Assembly: GCF_039533965.1 (NCBI RefSeq)
Contig: NZ_BAAAUN010000001.1
Coordinates: forward strand, 3,632,950 to 3,696,949
Reading direction: 5' to 3'
Source: Microbacterium luteolum
Lineage (GTDB): Bacteria > Actinomycetota > Actinomycetes > Actinomycetales > Microbacteriaceae
Length of the DNA: 64,000 bases
Every line of letters begins with the position of its first letter. The stretch's first letter is position 1. Position numbers and translations under genes: made by a program. Below, in pieces: positions 8,671 through 17,261 of the stretch. The notes beneath the pieces were generated by a model. It made no database searches. It saw nothing but the letters and a program-made list of their open reading frames with translations, and had not been told where the DNA came from.

Positions 8671-10494
8671 TCAGTGGGCGTCGCCGAAGGGGATCGAGTC
8701 CCCTTCCAGGCCGGCCGAGAGCGAGACGAGATCGGAGAGCGCGCTGGTCATCAGCGCGCGGTCGGCATCGCCGAGCGGATGATGACCCGCGAGCAGGGCC
8801 TGGATGTACAGGAGCTGCACGGTCCGGGCGAACACGGCGTCGTCCTGCACCCGCACGAGCGCCCGCACCACGCGGTTCGACCAGTTCAGGCACAGCCGGG
8901 CGCGGAGGTCGTCTTCGCGCGCCGTCGAGAGCGTCCGGTCGATGCGGTCGAGCACGCCGCCCCACAGCGCCCCGGTGACGCCCTTGGTGCGTCCGCGATC
9001 GATCGCGCGCAGCACCTCGGGGTCGGCGACGTAGAGGCCGGCGAGGTCGGGGCGGTCGATCGAGCGGACGACGACCGAGCAGTCGGACGCCGCGAGCACG
9101 GCGCCGGCGCGCGCTTCGAGGGCCACAGCGGCATCGCGGTCGTCGAGGGGTGGCGGATCGAGCCGGTCGAGCTCTCCCGTGACGTCGACCTGTTCGACCG
9201 AGACGTGCGGATGCAGCTCCGGCAGCATCCGGATCAGATCGGCGTCGTACAGGTAGCCGCCGTTCACGAGCACCTCGTCGGCGGGGGAGATGCCGGCGAC
9301 CTGGCGGAACTCGTCCACGCTCTGGGCATAGCGGATGTGCGGATACCGCTCGACGAGATCGCCGATCCGCATCGTCCCGTGCGTGGTCTCGACGGTCAGC
9401 CAGCGCGTGATGAAGCGGGCGAGTTCCTCGTCGTGGCGTACGAGCGACTTGAGGCCCACCTCGTGCACCGCGACGAACTGGGCGAGACGATGGGGTTCGC
9501 GCAGGCCGAGTTCCAGCACCCAGCGGCGGATGCCGGCGCCGAGCTGCTCGCGGACCCGCTCCAGCGCCGCGTCCTCGACCAGCGACTCCCGGCTCGCGGT
9601 GGGGGCGAGTCCGGTGGAGTCGACGACCGCGCGCACGAAGAACGCCCAGTCCGGCAGCACGTCGTCGACGCGCTCGGAGAGCAGCATCCGTCCGAGGTAC
9701 ATCCGGGTCGCCTGGCGAGCGCCCGGCGGGGGCGCGTAAGGGAGCACGTAGGCGAGGCCGCGGGTTCCGGTCGCGGACTCGGCGAGCTCGATGACGTCGA
9801 GGGGAGCTGCGCCGAGCATGTCCCGTCCGTAGACGACGGCCGCCTCGAGGTCGTCGGCCGGGTCGAGGAAGGGCGGATCCCTGGTGATGTCGACGTCGCC
9901 GCCGGGCGCGTCGACGGTCACCCGCACGGGGAGGAACTCGCCGAACGTCGTCGCGAGCTCGTGCACGGCCGCGGGGCGCAGCAACTCGTCGGCGTCGAAG
10001 CGCGGCACGAGGTGCACGCTGGTGCCGATGGGGAGCTCCTCATCGATCTCTGAGACCTGGAAGGTGCCGTCGGCGCTGCCGGTCCACTCGACCGAGGCGC
10101 CTCCCTTCGCACTCCGGGAGCGGATGACGATGGTGTCGGCGACCATGAAGCAGCTGAGCAGTCCGATACCGAACTGGCCGAGGTAGTCGCTGCGGGGCAG
10201 GTCGAAGATGTCGCGCTTCGAGCTCCGTCCCACGGTGGCGAGGAGATCGGCGACCTCGGACGCCGTCAGGCCGACGCCGTCGTCGCGCAGGACGAACTCA
10301 CCGTTCTCGGCGGTCAGCGGGGTGATCCGGATGCGGCCCCCACCGCCGTCGACCTCGCGACGGGCCGTGATCGCATCGCGCGCGTTCTGCAGGAGCTCGC
10401 GCAGATACACCCGAGGACTGGAGTAGATGTGCCTGCTGAGCAGGTCGACGACTCCGCGCAGGTCCACCTGGAACTGCTGCACATCAGCGCTCAC
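8671..10494 (-). CDS. Hsp90-family molecular chaperone (HtpG-related)
   Basis: A 607-residue protein with an N-terminal GHKL ATPase domain: ELLQNARDAI (N-box), LRDDGVGLT (G1) and YLGQFGIGLLSCFMVAD (G2) correspond to HtpG motifs but are clearly diverged. Middle-domain features such as SRESLVEDAALERVREQ follow. The start is the GTG at 10494, with GGGAGGGAG about six bases upstream; in-frame upstream codons lack a good ribosome site. It would be an ATP-dependent cytoplasmic chaperone. It is first in an operon with the TPR-like protein and transcribed divergently from tRNA-Trp. It is likely the actinobacterial HSP90-like lineage rather than housekeeping HtpG. Confidence 0.85.
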   Translation of the reverse strand: MSADVQQFQVDLRGVVDLLSRHIYSSPRVYLRELLQNARDAITARREVDGGGGRIRITPLTAENGEFVLRDDGVGLTASEVADLLATVGRSSKRDIFDLPRSDYLGQFGIGLLSCFMVADTIVIRSRSAKGGASVEWTGSADGTFQVSEIDEELPIGTSVHLVPRFDADELLRPAAVHELATTFGEFLPVRVTVDAPGGDVDITRDPPFLDPADDLEAAVVYGRDMLGAAPLDVIELAESATGTRGLAYVLPYAPPPGARQATRMYLGRMLLSERVDDVLPDWAFFVRAVVDSTGLAPTASRESLVEDAALERVREQLGAGIRRWVLELGLREPHRLAQFVAVHEVGLKSLVRHDEELARFITRWLTVETTHGTMRIGDLVERYPHIRYAQSVDEFRQVAGISPADEVLVNGGYLYDADLIRMLPELHPHVSVEQVDVTGELDRLDPPPLDDRDAAVALEARAGAVLAASDCSVVVRSIDRPDLAGLYVADPEVLRAIDRGRTKGVTGALWGGVLDRIDRTLSTAREDDLRARLCLNWSNRVVRALVRVQDDAVFARTVQLLYIQALLAGHHPLGDADRALMTSALSDLVSLSAGLEGDSIPFGDAH

Positions 10495-10555
10495 CGGCGC
10501 TCCCTCCCACTGCATCCGCTCGCCGAGCCTAACAACAACACCGGGCCCTCCTCGG

Positions 10556-10585
10556 TTCGGCTTCCCTCGGAGGATGCCGTATGCT
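10556..10585 (+). promoter_or_regulatory. possible promoter for tRNA-Trp/secE
   Basis: TTCGGC at 10556-10561 and TATGCT at 10580-10585 are separated by 18 bp and point toward tRNA-Trp about 100 nt downstream. Assigned by consensus only; the -35 match is poor. Confidence 0.3.
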
Positions 10586-10686
10586 GGGTGAGCAGTTGTT
10601 GTCTGCATTCTTTCGCCGTGCCTGGGATCTCCCGATCACAGTTCGGTGGCAGAGTGGGGAGAACACCCCGAGGCTTCCGGGCCTCT

Positions 10687-10759
<73 letters not shown>

Positions 10760-10799
10760 CGCGTCAGCGCAACGCTGACACACGAAAGGTACATTCAGG

Positions 10800-11072
10800 A
10801 TGGATCAGGAAGAACCGCGCGGCGAGCTGGTCGCGGCCGGCGCCACCCGTGAGAAGAAGGGCAACCCCTTCTCCCGGTTCTTCGGGGGCATCGCCCTGTT
10901 CATCCGTCAGGTCATCTCCGAACTGCGCAAGGTCGTCACGCCGACTCGCAAGGAGCTGTTCAAGTTCACCGGTGTGGTGCTCGTCTTCGTTCTGATCGTC
11001 ATGGGCATCGTCTACGGCTTGGACACTCTGTTCGCGTACGTGACGCACTGGGTATTCGGAATCCCCGACTGA
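10800..11072 (+). CDS. secE: preprotein translocase subunit SecE
   Basis: A 90-residue protein with a charged cytoplasmic N-terminus, the conserved amphipathic stretch FIRQVISELRKVVTPTRKEL and a single C-terminal membrane segment (~57-80). SecE clamps SecY and is essential for the SecYEG protein-conducting channel. Length and architecture fit the short single-span SecE of Gram-positive bacteria. The ATG is preceded by GAAAGGTACATTCAGG. It lies between tRNA-Trp and nusG, a near-universal context that makes the assignment secure. Confidence 0.96.
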   Translation: MDQEEPRGELVAAGATREKKGNPFSRFFGGIALFIRQVISELRKVVTPTRKELFKFTGVVLVFVLIVMGIVYGLDTLFAYVTHWVFGIPD

Positions 11073-11114
11073 TGACGCCCGCGGCTCACGCCGCAGCTAT
11101 GGAGAAGAAGCAAC

Positions 11115-12146
11115 GTGTCTGAACGATATTCCGACGACGCCGACTGGGCGACCGCCGCAGAGCAGTCCAGCGAGGAGGACGAGGCCCAGGAGGGCAACGT
11201 CCTCGCCGCGGAGGAGCTCTCGGTCACCTCGGCCGAGCATGTCGCCGTCCACGTCGAAGACGAGGACGAAGACGAGGGCAGCACGGAAGACATCGACATC
11301 GACATCGACGACCCGGAGGCGGACGCGATCGTGAACGACGCTCTGAACTTGGACGAGACGGCTGAGACCGAGGCTGCGGCCGAGGTCCTCAACGATTCCG
11401 TCGCAGAGGAGACCGCAGAGCAGGAAGCTGCGGCGGCCGACGAGGTCACCCCCTACGACGGCCCCGACGTGAACGGCGAAGACGACCGTCCGTCCGAGGA
11501 CGACGAAGACGACGACGCCGAGGAGGACCCGTACGAGGCCTTCCGCCTGGACCTGCGCATGCTCCCCGGCAAGTGGTACGTCATCCACTCCTACGCCGGC
11601 TTCGAGCGCAAGGTGAAGGCCAACATCGAGCAGCGCAAGTCGACGCTCGAGGTCGAGGACGAGATCTACCAGATCGAGGTCCCGATGGAGGACGTCGTCG
11701 AGATCAAGAACGGCCAGCGCAAGATGGTCACGCGCGTGCGCATCCCCGGCTACGTGCTGGTGCGCATGGAGCTCACCGAGGACACCTGGTCGGTCGTCCG
11801 TCACACGCCGGGCGTCACCGGCTTCGTGGGCAACGCCCACAACCCGACGCCGCTGCGCTTCGAAGAGGCCTTCAACATGCTGAAGTCCCTCGTCGAGGTC
11901 AAGGACGTCCCCACTGCCAAGAACATCGCGTCGAAGGGCGGCGTCGCCGTCGCTCGTCCGCTGCCGGCCGAGGTCGACTTCGAGGTCGGCGAGACCATCA
12001 CGATCAAGGAGGGCTCGTTCGCGGGTCTTCCCGGTTCGATCAGCGAGATCAAGCCCGAGAGCGGCAAGCTCACGGTCCTCGTCTCGCTCTTCGAGCGCGA
12101 GACCCCGGTCGAGCTGTCGTTCGACCAGGTCACCAAGATGGTCTGA
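11115..12146 (+). CDS. nusG: transcription termination/antitermination factor NusG
   Basis: 343 residues, much longer than the ~180-residue E. coli protein because of a ~150-residue acidic N-terminal extension (runs of D and E, e.g. DEDEDEG and [12 protein letters not shown]) typical of actinobacteria. The NGN domain begins at [16 protein letters not shown] (~155), and the KOW domain is at the C-terminus ([17 protein letters not shown]). NusG binds RNA polymerase and modulates pausing, Rho action and coupling to ribosomes. The start is the GTG at 11115 behind GGAGAAGAAGCAAC. It follows secE by 42 nt and ends before a strong hairpin. Confidence 0.96.
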   Translation: MSERYSDDADWATAAEQSSEEDEAQEGNVLAAEELSVTSAEHVAVHVEDEDEDEGSTEDIDIDIDDPEADAIVNDALNLDETAETEAAAEVLNDSVAEETAEQEAAAADEVTPYDGPDVNGEDDRPSEDDEDDDAEEDPYEAFRLDLRMLPGKWYVIHSYAGFERKVKANIEQRKSTLEVEDEIYQIEVPMEDVVEIKNGQRKMVTRVRIPGYVLVRMELTEDTWSVVRHTPGVTGFVGNAHNPTPLRFEEAFNMLKSLVEVKDVPTAKNIASKGGVAVARPLPAEVDFEVGETITIKEGSFAGLPGSISEIKPESGKLTVLVSLFERETPVELSFDQVTKMV

Positions 12147-12172
12147 CCCCACGGGGTCGCGAACCAGACGCA

Positions 12173-12209
12173 CGAGAACGGCCGTCCCTTTCGGGGGCGG
12201 CCGTTCTCG
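12173..12209 (+). terminator. terminator after nusG
   Basis: A 12-bp perfect stem CGAGAACGGCCG / CGGCCGTTCTCG (12173-12184 with 12198-12209) encloses a GC-rich loop. It lies 27 nt after the nusG stop and just before the convergent VOC gene, so it probably ends transcription from both sides. No long U-tract. Confidence 0.75.
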
Positions 12210-12222
12210 CGTCTGCCGGCGG

Positions 12223-12618
12223 TCAGGCGTGCTGGGCGGCCCAGTGCGGGCTCTGGATGAGGCCGAGCAGATTGCCGAACGGGTCGCTGACGGATGCCGA
12301 CCACCAGCCTTCGCCGCGCTGGGTCACCGGGTCGAACGCCGTCGCGCCGAGCGCGATGAGCCGATCGAATGTCGAGCGGACGTCGTCGACGTGGATGCTC
12401 ATCAGTGCGCCGCCCGGCTGGGCGAGCGCCGGACGGAACCGGGCGTCCATGAGGGCGAACTCGTCGTCGTCGTCGCCGAAGCGCCACTCGGCGTACTGCA
12501 CGGGGCCCTGCTCGGGGCGGACGAAGTACGGAGGAGTGCCGAAGACCTCGGCGTACCAGGCGACGGCAGCGGTCATGTCATCGGCGACGAGGTTGAGATT
12601 GGCGAGTCCACGGAACAT
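12223..12618 (-). CDS. VOC (glyoxalase/bleomycin-resistance fold) family protein
   Basis: A 131-residue single-domain protein with the paired beta-alpha-beta-beta-beta layout of the vicinal oxygen chelate fold: LANLNLVADDMTAAVAWYAEVFG at the start, a central ALMDARF strand and SVSDPFGNLLGLIQSP near the end. The start is the ATG at 12618, which has AAGGAG six bases upstream; the ATG at 12633 has no ribosome site. Members are metal-dependent lyases, dioxygenases or binding/immunity proteins, and no specific substrate can be assigned. It is transcribed divergently from a WYL regulator across a short intergenic region carrying a perfect dyad. Confidence 0.82.
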   Translation of the reverse strand: MFRGLANLNLVADDMTAAVAWYAEVFGTPPYFVRPEQGPVQYAEWRFGDDDDEFALMDARFRPALAQPGGALMSIHVDDVRSTFDRLIALGATAFDPVTQRGEGWWSASVSDPFGNLLGLIQSPHWAAQHA

Positions 12619-12666
12619 GTTCTTCTCCTTCATCGGTGGGGCTGTTCTCTTCTATGCTTCCGGGTG

Positions 12667-12689
12667 AAGTGATCACCGAATGATCACTT
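12667..12689. promoter_or_regulatory. operator dyad between VOC and WYL genes
   Basis: Perfect inverted repeat AAGTGATCA (12667-12675), spacer CCGAA, TGATCACTT (12681-12689). It lies six bases before the regulator's ATG and about 50 bp from the VOC start, in a divergent promoter. The likely ligand is the WYL-domain regulator encoded next to it, which would control both genes. Confidence 0.75.
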
Positions 12690-12694
12690 AAGAA

Positions 12695-13681
12695 ATGAGT
12701 TCGGAGATGCGCGCCGACCGCCTCATCCAGGCGCTCCTGTTCCTCCAGGGGCGCCCCCAGGTGACGGCATCCGAGCTCGCTGCAGAGCTCGAGGTCTCCG
12801 TGCCGACGGCACGGCGAGACCTGGAGGCGCTCGCGATGTCCGGCGTCCCGATCTACCCGACACGGGGGAGAGGGGGCGGCTGGCGACTGATCGGCGGCGC
12901 GCGCACCGATCTCACCGGACTCACTCAGGGCGAGGTGAACTCGCTGCTGGTGGCGCTCACGCAGAGCGGAGCGGCGACGCCGGAGCGGGTTGCCGCGATG
13001 CGGAAGCTCGTCCGCGCGGTTCCGGAGCCGTTCCGGGAGGGTGCACAGCGCGTCGCGGTCTCGACGGTGCGCGAGGCGCCCTGGGGCGTCACGGAAGACG
13101 ACACCCCTCCCCTGGTCGTGGCGGAGCTGCAGCGGGCGATCGCCGCATCCGTGCAGGTCGCGCTGCAGTACGTCGGCTCGTCCGGTCGGAGCGAGGCGGA
13201 GGTCGTTCCGCTGATGGTGGGCAGCAGGGGGCCGCGCTGGTATCTCATCGCCGCGCCGGTCGTCGAAGGGACGGATGATGCGGACACCCGACGGTTGCGG
13301 ACCTATCGGGCGGATCGCATCCTCGAGCTGCGTCTGCTGGGGTCGCGGGGGACGGCCCCTGCCGAGTTCGACGGGGCGCTCGCCTGGGCCGAGATGGTGG
13401 AACGGGTCGAGGGATTCCGCGGCGCCGTGCGCGCGGTCGTGCACGTCGAGCCGTGGGCGGTGAAGGCGATCAGCGATCGGTTCGGGGTGCAGGCGCGGAT
13501 GATCGACGGACAGCCCGACGGCGCCGGCCGCGTGCGGATGGAGGTCAGTGCCCACCGTGCCGACGCGCTCGCCGAGCAGCTCGCCGGATGGACCGGTGTC
13601 GCCGAGGTCGTGGAGCCGACCGAGGTGCGATCCGCTCTCCGTGACCTCGGGGAGCGGATCGCGGCCCTGTACCGGGGCTAG
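12695..13681 (+). CDS. WYL-domain transcriptional regulator (YafY-like)
   Basis: 328 residues. An N-terminal DeoR-type winged helix (residues ~8-60: RLIQALLFLQGR, VTASELAAELEVSVPTARRDLEAL) is followed by the WYL ligand-sensing domain (~140-215, with GPRWYLIAAP and RLRTYRADRI) and a C-terminal WCX-like extension. Such proteins sense nucleotides or other small ligands and regulate an adjacent gene. The chosen ATG lacks a clear Shine-Dalgarno site; a second ATG four codons later is possible. Divergent from the VOC gene, which is the probable target. Its stop overlaps the stop of a convergent hypothetical gene. Confidence 0.85.
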   Translation: MSSEMRADRLIQALLFLQGRPQVTASELAAELEVSVPTARRDLEALAMSGVPIYPTRGRGGGWRLIGGARTDLTGLTQGEVNSLLVALTQSGAATPERVAAMRKLVRAVPEPFREGAQRVAVSTVREAPWGVTEDDTPPLVVAELQRAIAASVQVALQYVGSSGRSEAEVVPLMVGSRGPRWYLIAAPVVEGTDDADTRRLRTYRADRILELRLLGSRGTAPAEFDGALAWAEMVERVEGFRGAVRAVVHVEPWAVKAISDRFGVQARMIDGQPDGAGRVRMEVSAHRADALAEQLAGWTGVAEVVEPTEVRSALRDLGERIAALYRG

Positions 13682-14235
13682 GAGGCGTCCGGCTCAGGCG
13701 TGCTCCGCAGATCGGCCAGAAGGAATCGGCCGAAGAACGCGAGGCTGTCCTCGTTGCCGTTCTCCACTCGCTTGAATGCCTTGTTCACGATGTTCGACTG
13801 GGCATCGTCCCCGGGTGCGGAGATCGCGAATCCGAGAGCCCGCGGAGCGTCGAACTCCTGCATGAGCGGGTTCTCCTCCGGTGCGTGCCAGCGGAACCCG
13901 TGGTTCCGCACGAACACCTCGCCTGCGTAGAACCCGGCGCACGCGGTGACCTCGGCGGTGCGCTCGCTGCCGCGCTCCTCGAACTCGGCCAGGATGCTGT
14001 CGACATCCTCCAGGCTCCTCACCGAGTAGTCGAGCGTCACATCGGTCTCACCGGCGAAGACGTCGACGAACCACTGGGCCAAGGCGGGGGCCGATGCGAT
14101 CTCGAGCGGCGCGGGGAGATCGAGCTCACGGCCGCCGTACACCGTGCCCCAGGGGATCTCGTCCTTCCATTCCTGTCGCGCGTTGGGCAGCGGCTCGTCG
14201 GCAGGCTTCTTCTTGCGGCGGTTGAACAGACCCAT
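13678..14235 (-). CDS. hypothetical protein of 185 residues
   Basis: Not recognised. The N-terminus is basic (MGLFNRRKKKPADE); the remainder is acidic and soluble, with no signal peptide or membrane segment. Motifs such as EWKDEIPWGTVYGGRELDLP and GFYAGEVFVRNHGFRWHAPE resemble small cytoplasmic DUF proteins with an alpha/beta fold. ATG at 14235; the stop TAG shares bases with the stop of the convergent WYL gene. It sits between nusG and rplK, where these genes are contiguous in most bacteria, and is divergent from the rplK promoter. Confidence 0.7.
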   Translation of the reverse strand: MGLFNRRKKKPADEPLPNARQEWKDEIPWGTVYGGRELDLPAPLEIASAPALAQWFVDVFAGETDVTLDYSVRSLEDVDSILAEFEERGSERTAEVTACAGFYAGEVFVRNHGFRWHAPEENPLMQEFDAPRALGFAISAPGDDAQSNIVNKAFKRVENGNEDSLAFFGRFLLADLRSTPEPDAS

Positions 14236-14355
14236 GGCGGGGATTCCTCACTCTCGTGGATTCGACCCAAGTCAAACATCACCCCTCCGCGAGCCGTCGA
14301 GGGACCCGATATACCGTGCCCGGAGCCTCGGTGATCGGTCGTTCCGCTGATCGGG

Positions 14356-14470
14356 TAGACTTGTGTGGTTTGTGCGACGCTTCTGCGCGCGCAGACGACC
14401 ACGACCCGGAGATGCCGGGCCCGTGGGAGAAACGGATGCTCCGGCATCCGGTTCGATGAAAGGAAAGAGA
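14356..14470 (+). promoter_or_regulatory. rplK promoter -10 and mRNA leader
   Basis: TAGACT at 14356-14361 is a good -10 hexamer; no convincing -35 is seen. The ~100-nt leader contains a GGATGC / GCATCC hairpin with loop TCCG at 14435-14450, just before the ribosome site GAAAGGAAAGAGA. In other bacteria L1 represses this operon by binding the leader; whether this hairpin is that site is unknown. Confidence 0.45.
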
Positions 14471-14902
14471 ATGGCACCGAAGAAGAAGGTGACCGGCCTG
14501 ATCAAGCTTCAGATCAACGCCGGTGCAGCCAACCCGGCGCCGCCGATCGGCCCCGCGCTCGGTCAGCATGGCGTCAACATCATGGAGTTCTGCAAGGCGT
14601 ACAACGCCGCGACCGAGTCGCAGCGCGGCAACGTCATCCCCGTCGAGATCACCGTCTACGAGGACCGCAGCTTCACGTTCATCCTGAAGACCCCGCCTGC
14701 TGCGGAGCTCATCAAGAAGGCCGCCGGCGTGCCCAAGGGTTCGTCGACGCCCCACACGGTCAAGGTCGCGAAGATCACCAAGGACCAGGTCCGTCAGATC
14801 GCCGAGACCAAGCAGGCTGACCTGAACGCCAACGACATCGAGGCCGCCTCGAAGATCATCGCCGGCACCGCCCGTTCCATGGGCATCACGGTCGAGGGCT
14901 GA
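14471..14902 (+). CDS. rplK: 50S ribosomal protein L11
   Basis: 143 residues beginning [18 protein letters not shown], with the L11 N-terminal domain ([19 protein letters not shown]) and the C-terminal RNA-binding domain ([19 protein letters not shown]). L11 forms the GTPase-associated centre with 23S rRNA and mediates stringent factor response. The ATG at 14471 has GGAAAGAGA upstream; the open frame extends further 5' but lacks homology there. Co-transcribed with rplA 11 nt downstream. Confidence 0.98.
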
Positions 14903-14913
14903 GGAGAATAATC

Positions 14914-15600
14914 ATGGCTAAGTCCAAGGCTTACAACGCTGCCGCCGAGAAGATCGAGGCAGACCGTTTCTACACCCCGTCCGAGGCAGTCGCCCTCGCG
15001 AAGGAGACCGGCTCCGCGAAGTTCGACTCGACCGTCGAGGTCGCGCTGAAGCTCGCCGTCGACCCCCGCAAGGCCGACCAGATGGTGCGCGGCACCGTCA
15101 TCCTTCCCCACGGCACCGGCAAGACCGCCCGCGTCATCGTGTTCGCGACGGGTCCGGCCGCTGAGGCCGCGATCGCCGCGGGCGCCGACGAGGTCGGTGG
15201 CGCCGAGCTGATCCAGAAGGTCGCCGACGGCTGGACCAACTTCGACGCCGCGGTCTCGACCCCGGAGCTCATGGGCCAGGTCGGTCGTCTCGGAAAGGTC
15301 CTGGGTCCGCGTGGCCTGATGCCGAACCCGAAGACCGGCACCGTGACCCCGAACACGGCCAAGGCCGTCGAGGAGATCAAGGGCGGAAAGATCGAGTTCC
15401 GCGTCGACAAGCACGCCAACGTGCACTTCGTCGTCGGCAAGGCCTCCTTCACCGCCGAGCAGCTGAACGAGAACATCGACGCAGCGCTCGAGGAGATCGT
15501 GCGCCTCAAGCCGTCGAGCTCGAAGGGCCGTTACATCCAGAAGGGTGCGGTGTCGACCACGTTCGGCCCCGGCATCCCGCTGGACGTCAACGCCATCTGA
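14914..15600 (+). CDS. rplA: 50S ribosomal protein L1
   Basis: 228 residues of normal length, with the L1 signature [19 protein letters not shown] near 130-150 and the rRNA-binding N-terminal region [19 protein letters not shown]1 builds the mobile stalk at the ribosomal E site and in many bacteria autoregulates the rplKA mRNA. ATG preceded by GAGGAGAATAATC. It lies 11 nt after rplK and is followed by a strong terminator, so the transcript is bicistronic and separated from rplJL by about 15 kb. Confidence 0.98.
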   Translation: MAKSKAYNAAAEKIEADRFYTPSEAVALAKETGSAKFDSTVEVALKLAVDPRKADQMVRGTVILPHGTGKTARVIVFATGPAAEAAIAAGADEVGGAELIQKVADGWTNFDAAVSTPELMGQVGRLGKVLGPRGLMPNPKTGTVTPNTAKAVEEIKGGKIEFRVDKHANVHFVVGKASFTAEQLNENIDAALEEIVRLKPSSSKGRYIQKGAVSTTFGPGIPLDVNAI

Positions 15601-15613
15601 GTCTGACTCACCG

Positions 15614-15643
15614 AAACGCCCCCGGGTCCGCCCGGGGGCGTTT
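15614..15643 (+). terminator. intrinsic terminator after rplA
   Basis: A 13-bp perfect stem AAACGCCCCCGGG / CCCGGGGGCGTTT (15614-15626 with 15631-15643), tetraloop TCCG, located 13 nt after the rplA stop. Confidence 0.88.
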
Positions 15644-15764
15644 CTGCGTCCGCCGCCCGAAACCTGACGTCATCGGATGCATCCCGTGGCGGCGGGGGCG
15701 CGTACTGTGGATGGGTTCCATCAACGCGCCACAGCCCTGCGCACATCGCACCCCAGGAGGGTCC

Positions 15765-16586
15765 ATGTCTCGTCGCCTCATCGCCGTCACGACACTCGTT
15801 CTCACCGCCGCCGCGCTCACCGCGTGCAGCGGCGCGAGCGCACCGGAGGAATCGAGCGCGAGCGACGACAGCGGCACCGCATCCGACTTCGGTCTCGTGA
15901 AGGACGGCACGCTGACGGTCGCGACCGAGGGCACGTATCGCCCCTTCAGCTTCCACGACGACAACGGCGCCGGAGCGCTCACCGGGTACGACGTCGAGAT
16001 CATCGAGGCCGTGGCCGACAAGCTCGACCTCGACGTCACCTTCGAGGAGACCCAGTGGGATGCGATCTTCGCGGGGCTCGACGCCGGCCGCTTCGACGTG
16101 ATCGCGAATCAGGTCACGATCAACGACGAGCGCACGGCGAAGTACCTCTTCAGCGAGGCCTACACCGTCTCGCCCGGCGTGATCGTGGTCGCCGAGGACG
16201 ACGACTCGATCTCGTCGTTCGCCGATCTCAAGGGCAAGACCACGGCGCAGTCGCTCACGAGCAACTGGAACGACCTCGCCACCGAGTCCGGCGCCACCGT
16301 CGAGGGCGTCGAGGGCTGGGCCCAGGCCGTCGAGCTGCTGCGTCAGGGACGCGTGGACGCGACCATCAACGACAAGCTCACGTTCCTCGACTACGAGACG
16401 ACCAACAGCCCGTCCGGGCTGAAGATCGCCGCCGAGACCGACGAGGCCGGCGAGCAGGCCTTCGTGTTCACGAAGGACAAGAAGAGCCTGGTCGAGGCCG
16501 TGGACGCCGCGCTCGAAGAGCTCAGGGCGGACGGCACCCTCGCGGAGATCAGCGAGAAGTACTTCGGCGAAGACGTCACGCAGTAA
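15765..16586 (+). CDS. amino acid (cystine-type) ABC transporter substrate-binding lipoprotein
   Basis: 273 residues. The lipoprotein signal ends in LTAC at Cys21, so the protein would be lipid-anchored outside the membrane. The mature part is a family 3 solute-binding protein: TLTVATEGTYRPFSFHD, LTGYDVEIIEAVADKL, WDAIFAGLDAGRFDVIAN. These motifs and the following permease resemble the L-cystine binding protein FliY/TcyJ group. The start is the ATG at 15765 with AGGAGGGTCC upstream; an earlier in-frame ATG would bury the signal peptide. First gene of a three-gene importer. Another polar amino acid is possible as ligand. Confidence 0.87.
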   Translation: MSRRLIAVTTLVLTAAALTACSGASAPEESSASDDSGTASDFGLVKDGTLTVATEGTYRPFSFHDDNGAGALTGYDVEIIEAVADKLDLDVTFEETQWDAIFAGLDAGRFDVIANQVTINDERTAKYLFSEAYTVSPGVIVVAEDDDSISSFADLKGKTTAQSLTSNWNDLATESGATVEGVEGWAQAVELLRQGRVDATINDKLTFLDYETTNSPSGLKIAAETDEAGEQAFVFTKDKKSLVEAVDAALEELRADGTLAEISEKYFGEDVTQ

Positions 16587-16589
16587 CCC

Positions 16590-17261
16590 ATGGAACCGAC
16601 GTCGCCCTGGCAGCTGTTCCTCGACTCGCTCGGCCCCATCGCTCTGGCGGGGCTGACGGCGACGGTTCCGCTCGCCCTGGCGTCGTTCGCCCTGGGACTG
16701 GTGATCGCGGTCGGCATCGCCCTGATGCGGATCTCGGTCAACCCGCTCCTCTCGGGGATCGCGCGTTTCTACATCTCGGTCATCCGCGGCACCCCGCTGC
16801 TCGTGCAGCTTTTCGTGATCTTCTACGGCATGCCCTCGATCGGCATCACGATCGACCCGTGGCCGAGTGCGATCATCGCGCTCTCGCTCAACGTGGGCGG
16901 CTACGGAGCGGAGGTGGTGCGCGCGGCCATCCTCTCGGTGCCCCAGGGGCAGTGGGAGGCGGCCTACACCGTCGGCATGAACCGCACACACACGCTCACA
17001 CGCGTCATCCTGCCGCAGGCGGCTCGGGTGTCGGTTCCGCCGCTGTCCAACACCTTCATCTCGCTCGTGAAGGACACGTCGCTGACATCGCTGATCCTGG
17101 TGACGGAGCTGTTCAAGGTGGCGCAGCAGATCGCGTCCACGACCTACGAGTTCATGATCCTGTATCTGACGGCGGCTCTGGTCTACTGGGTGTTCTGCCT
17201 GGTGCTGTCCGCCGGCCAGAGCGCCCTGGAGAGGAGGCTCGACAGCCGTGTCGCACACTGA
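16590..17261 (+). CDS. amino acid ABC transporter permease
   Basis: 223 residues with about five membrane segments of the HisM/GlnP class. The signature RGTPLLVQLFVIFYG (66-80) and the EAA-loop region GQWEAAYTVGMNRTHTLTRVILPQA are intact and close to YecS/TcyL cystine permeases. It starts three nt after the binding-protein stop, and its stop lies inside the ATPase gene (14-nt overlap), indicating translational coupling. It would form a homodimeric membrane channel. Confidence 0.9.
   Translation: MEPTSPWQLFLDSLGPIALAGLTATVPLALASFALGLVIAVGIALMRISVNPLLSGIARFYISVIRGTPLLVQLFVIFYGMPSIGITIDPWPSAIIALSLNVGGYGAEVVRAAILSVPQGQWEAAYTVGMNRTHTLTRVILPQAARVSVPPLSNTFISLVKDTSLTSLILVTELFKVAQQIASTTYEFMILYLTAALVYWVFCLVLSAGQSALERRLDSRVAH

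Noticed and set aside
8647..8965. N-terminal extension of the TPR-like protein to 1038 residues
   Set aside because: The extra part is an out-of-frame reading of the Hsp90 gene; MARPKKRFQQ at 8647 is the first plausible start.
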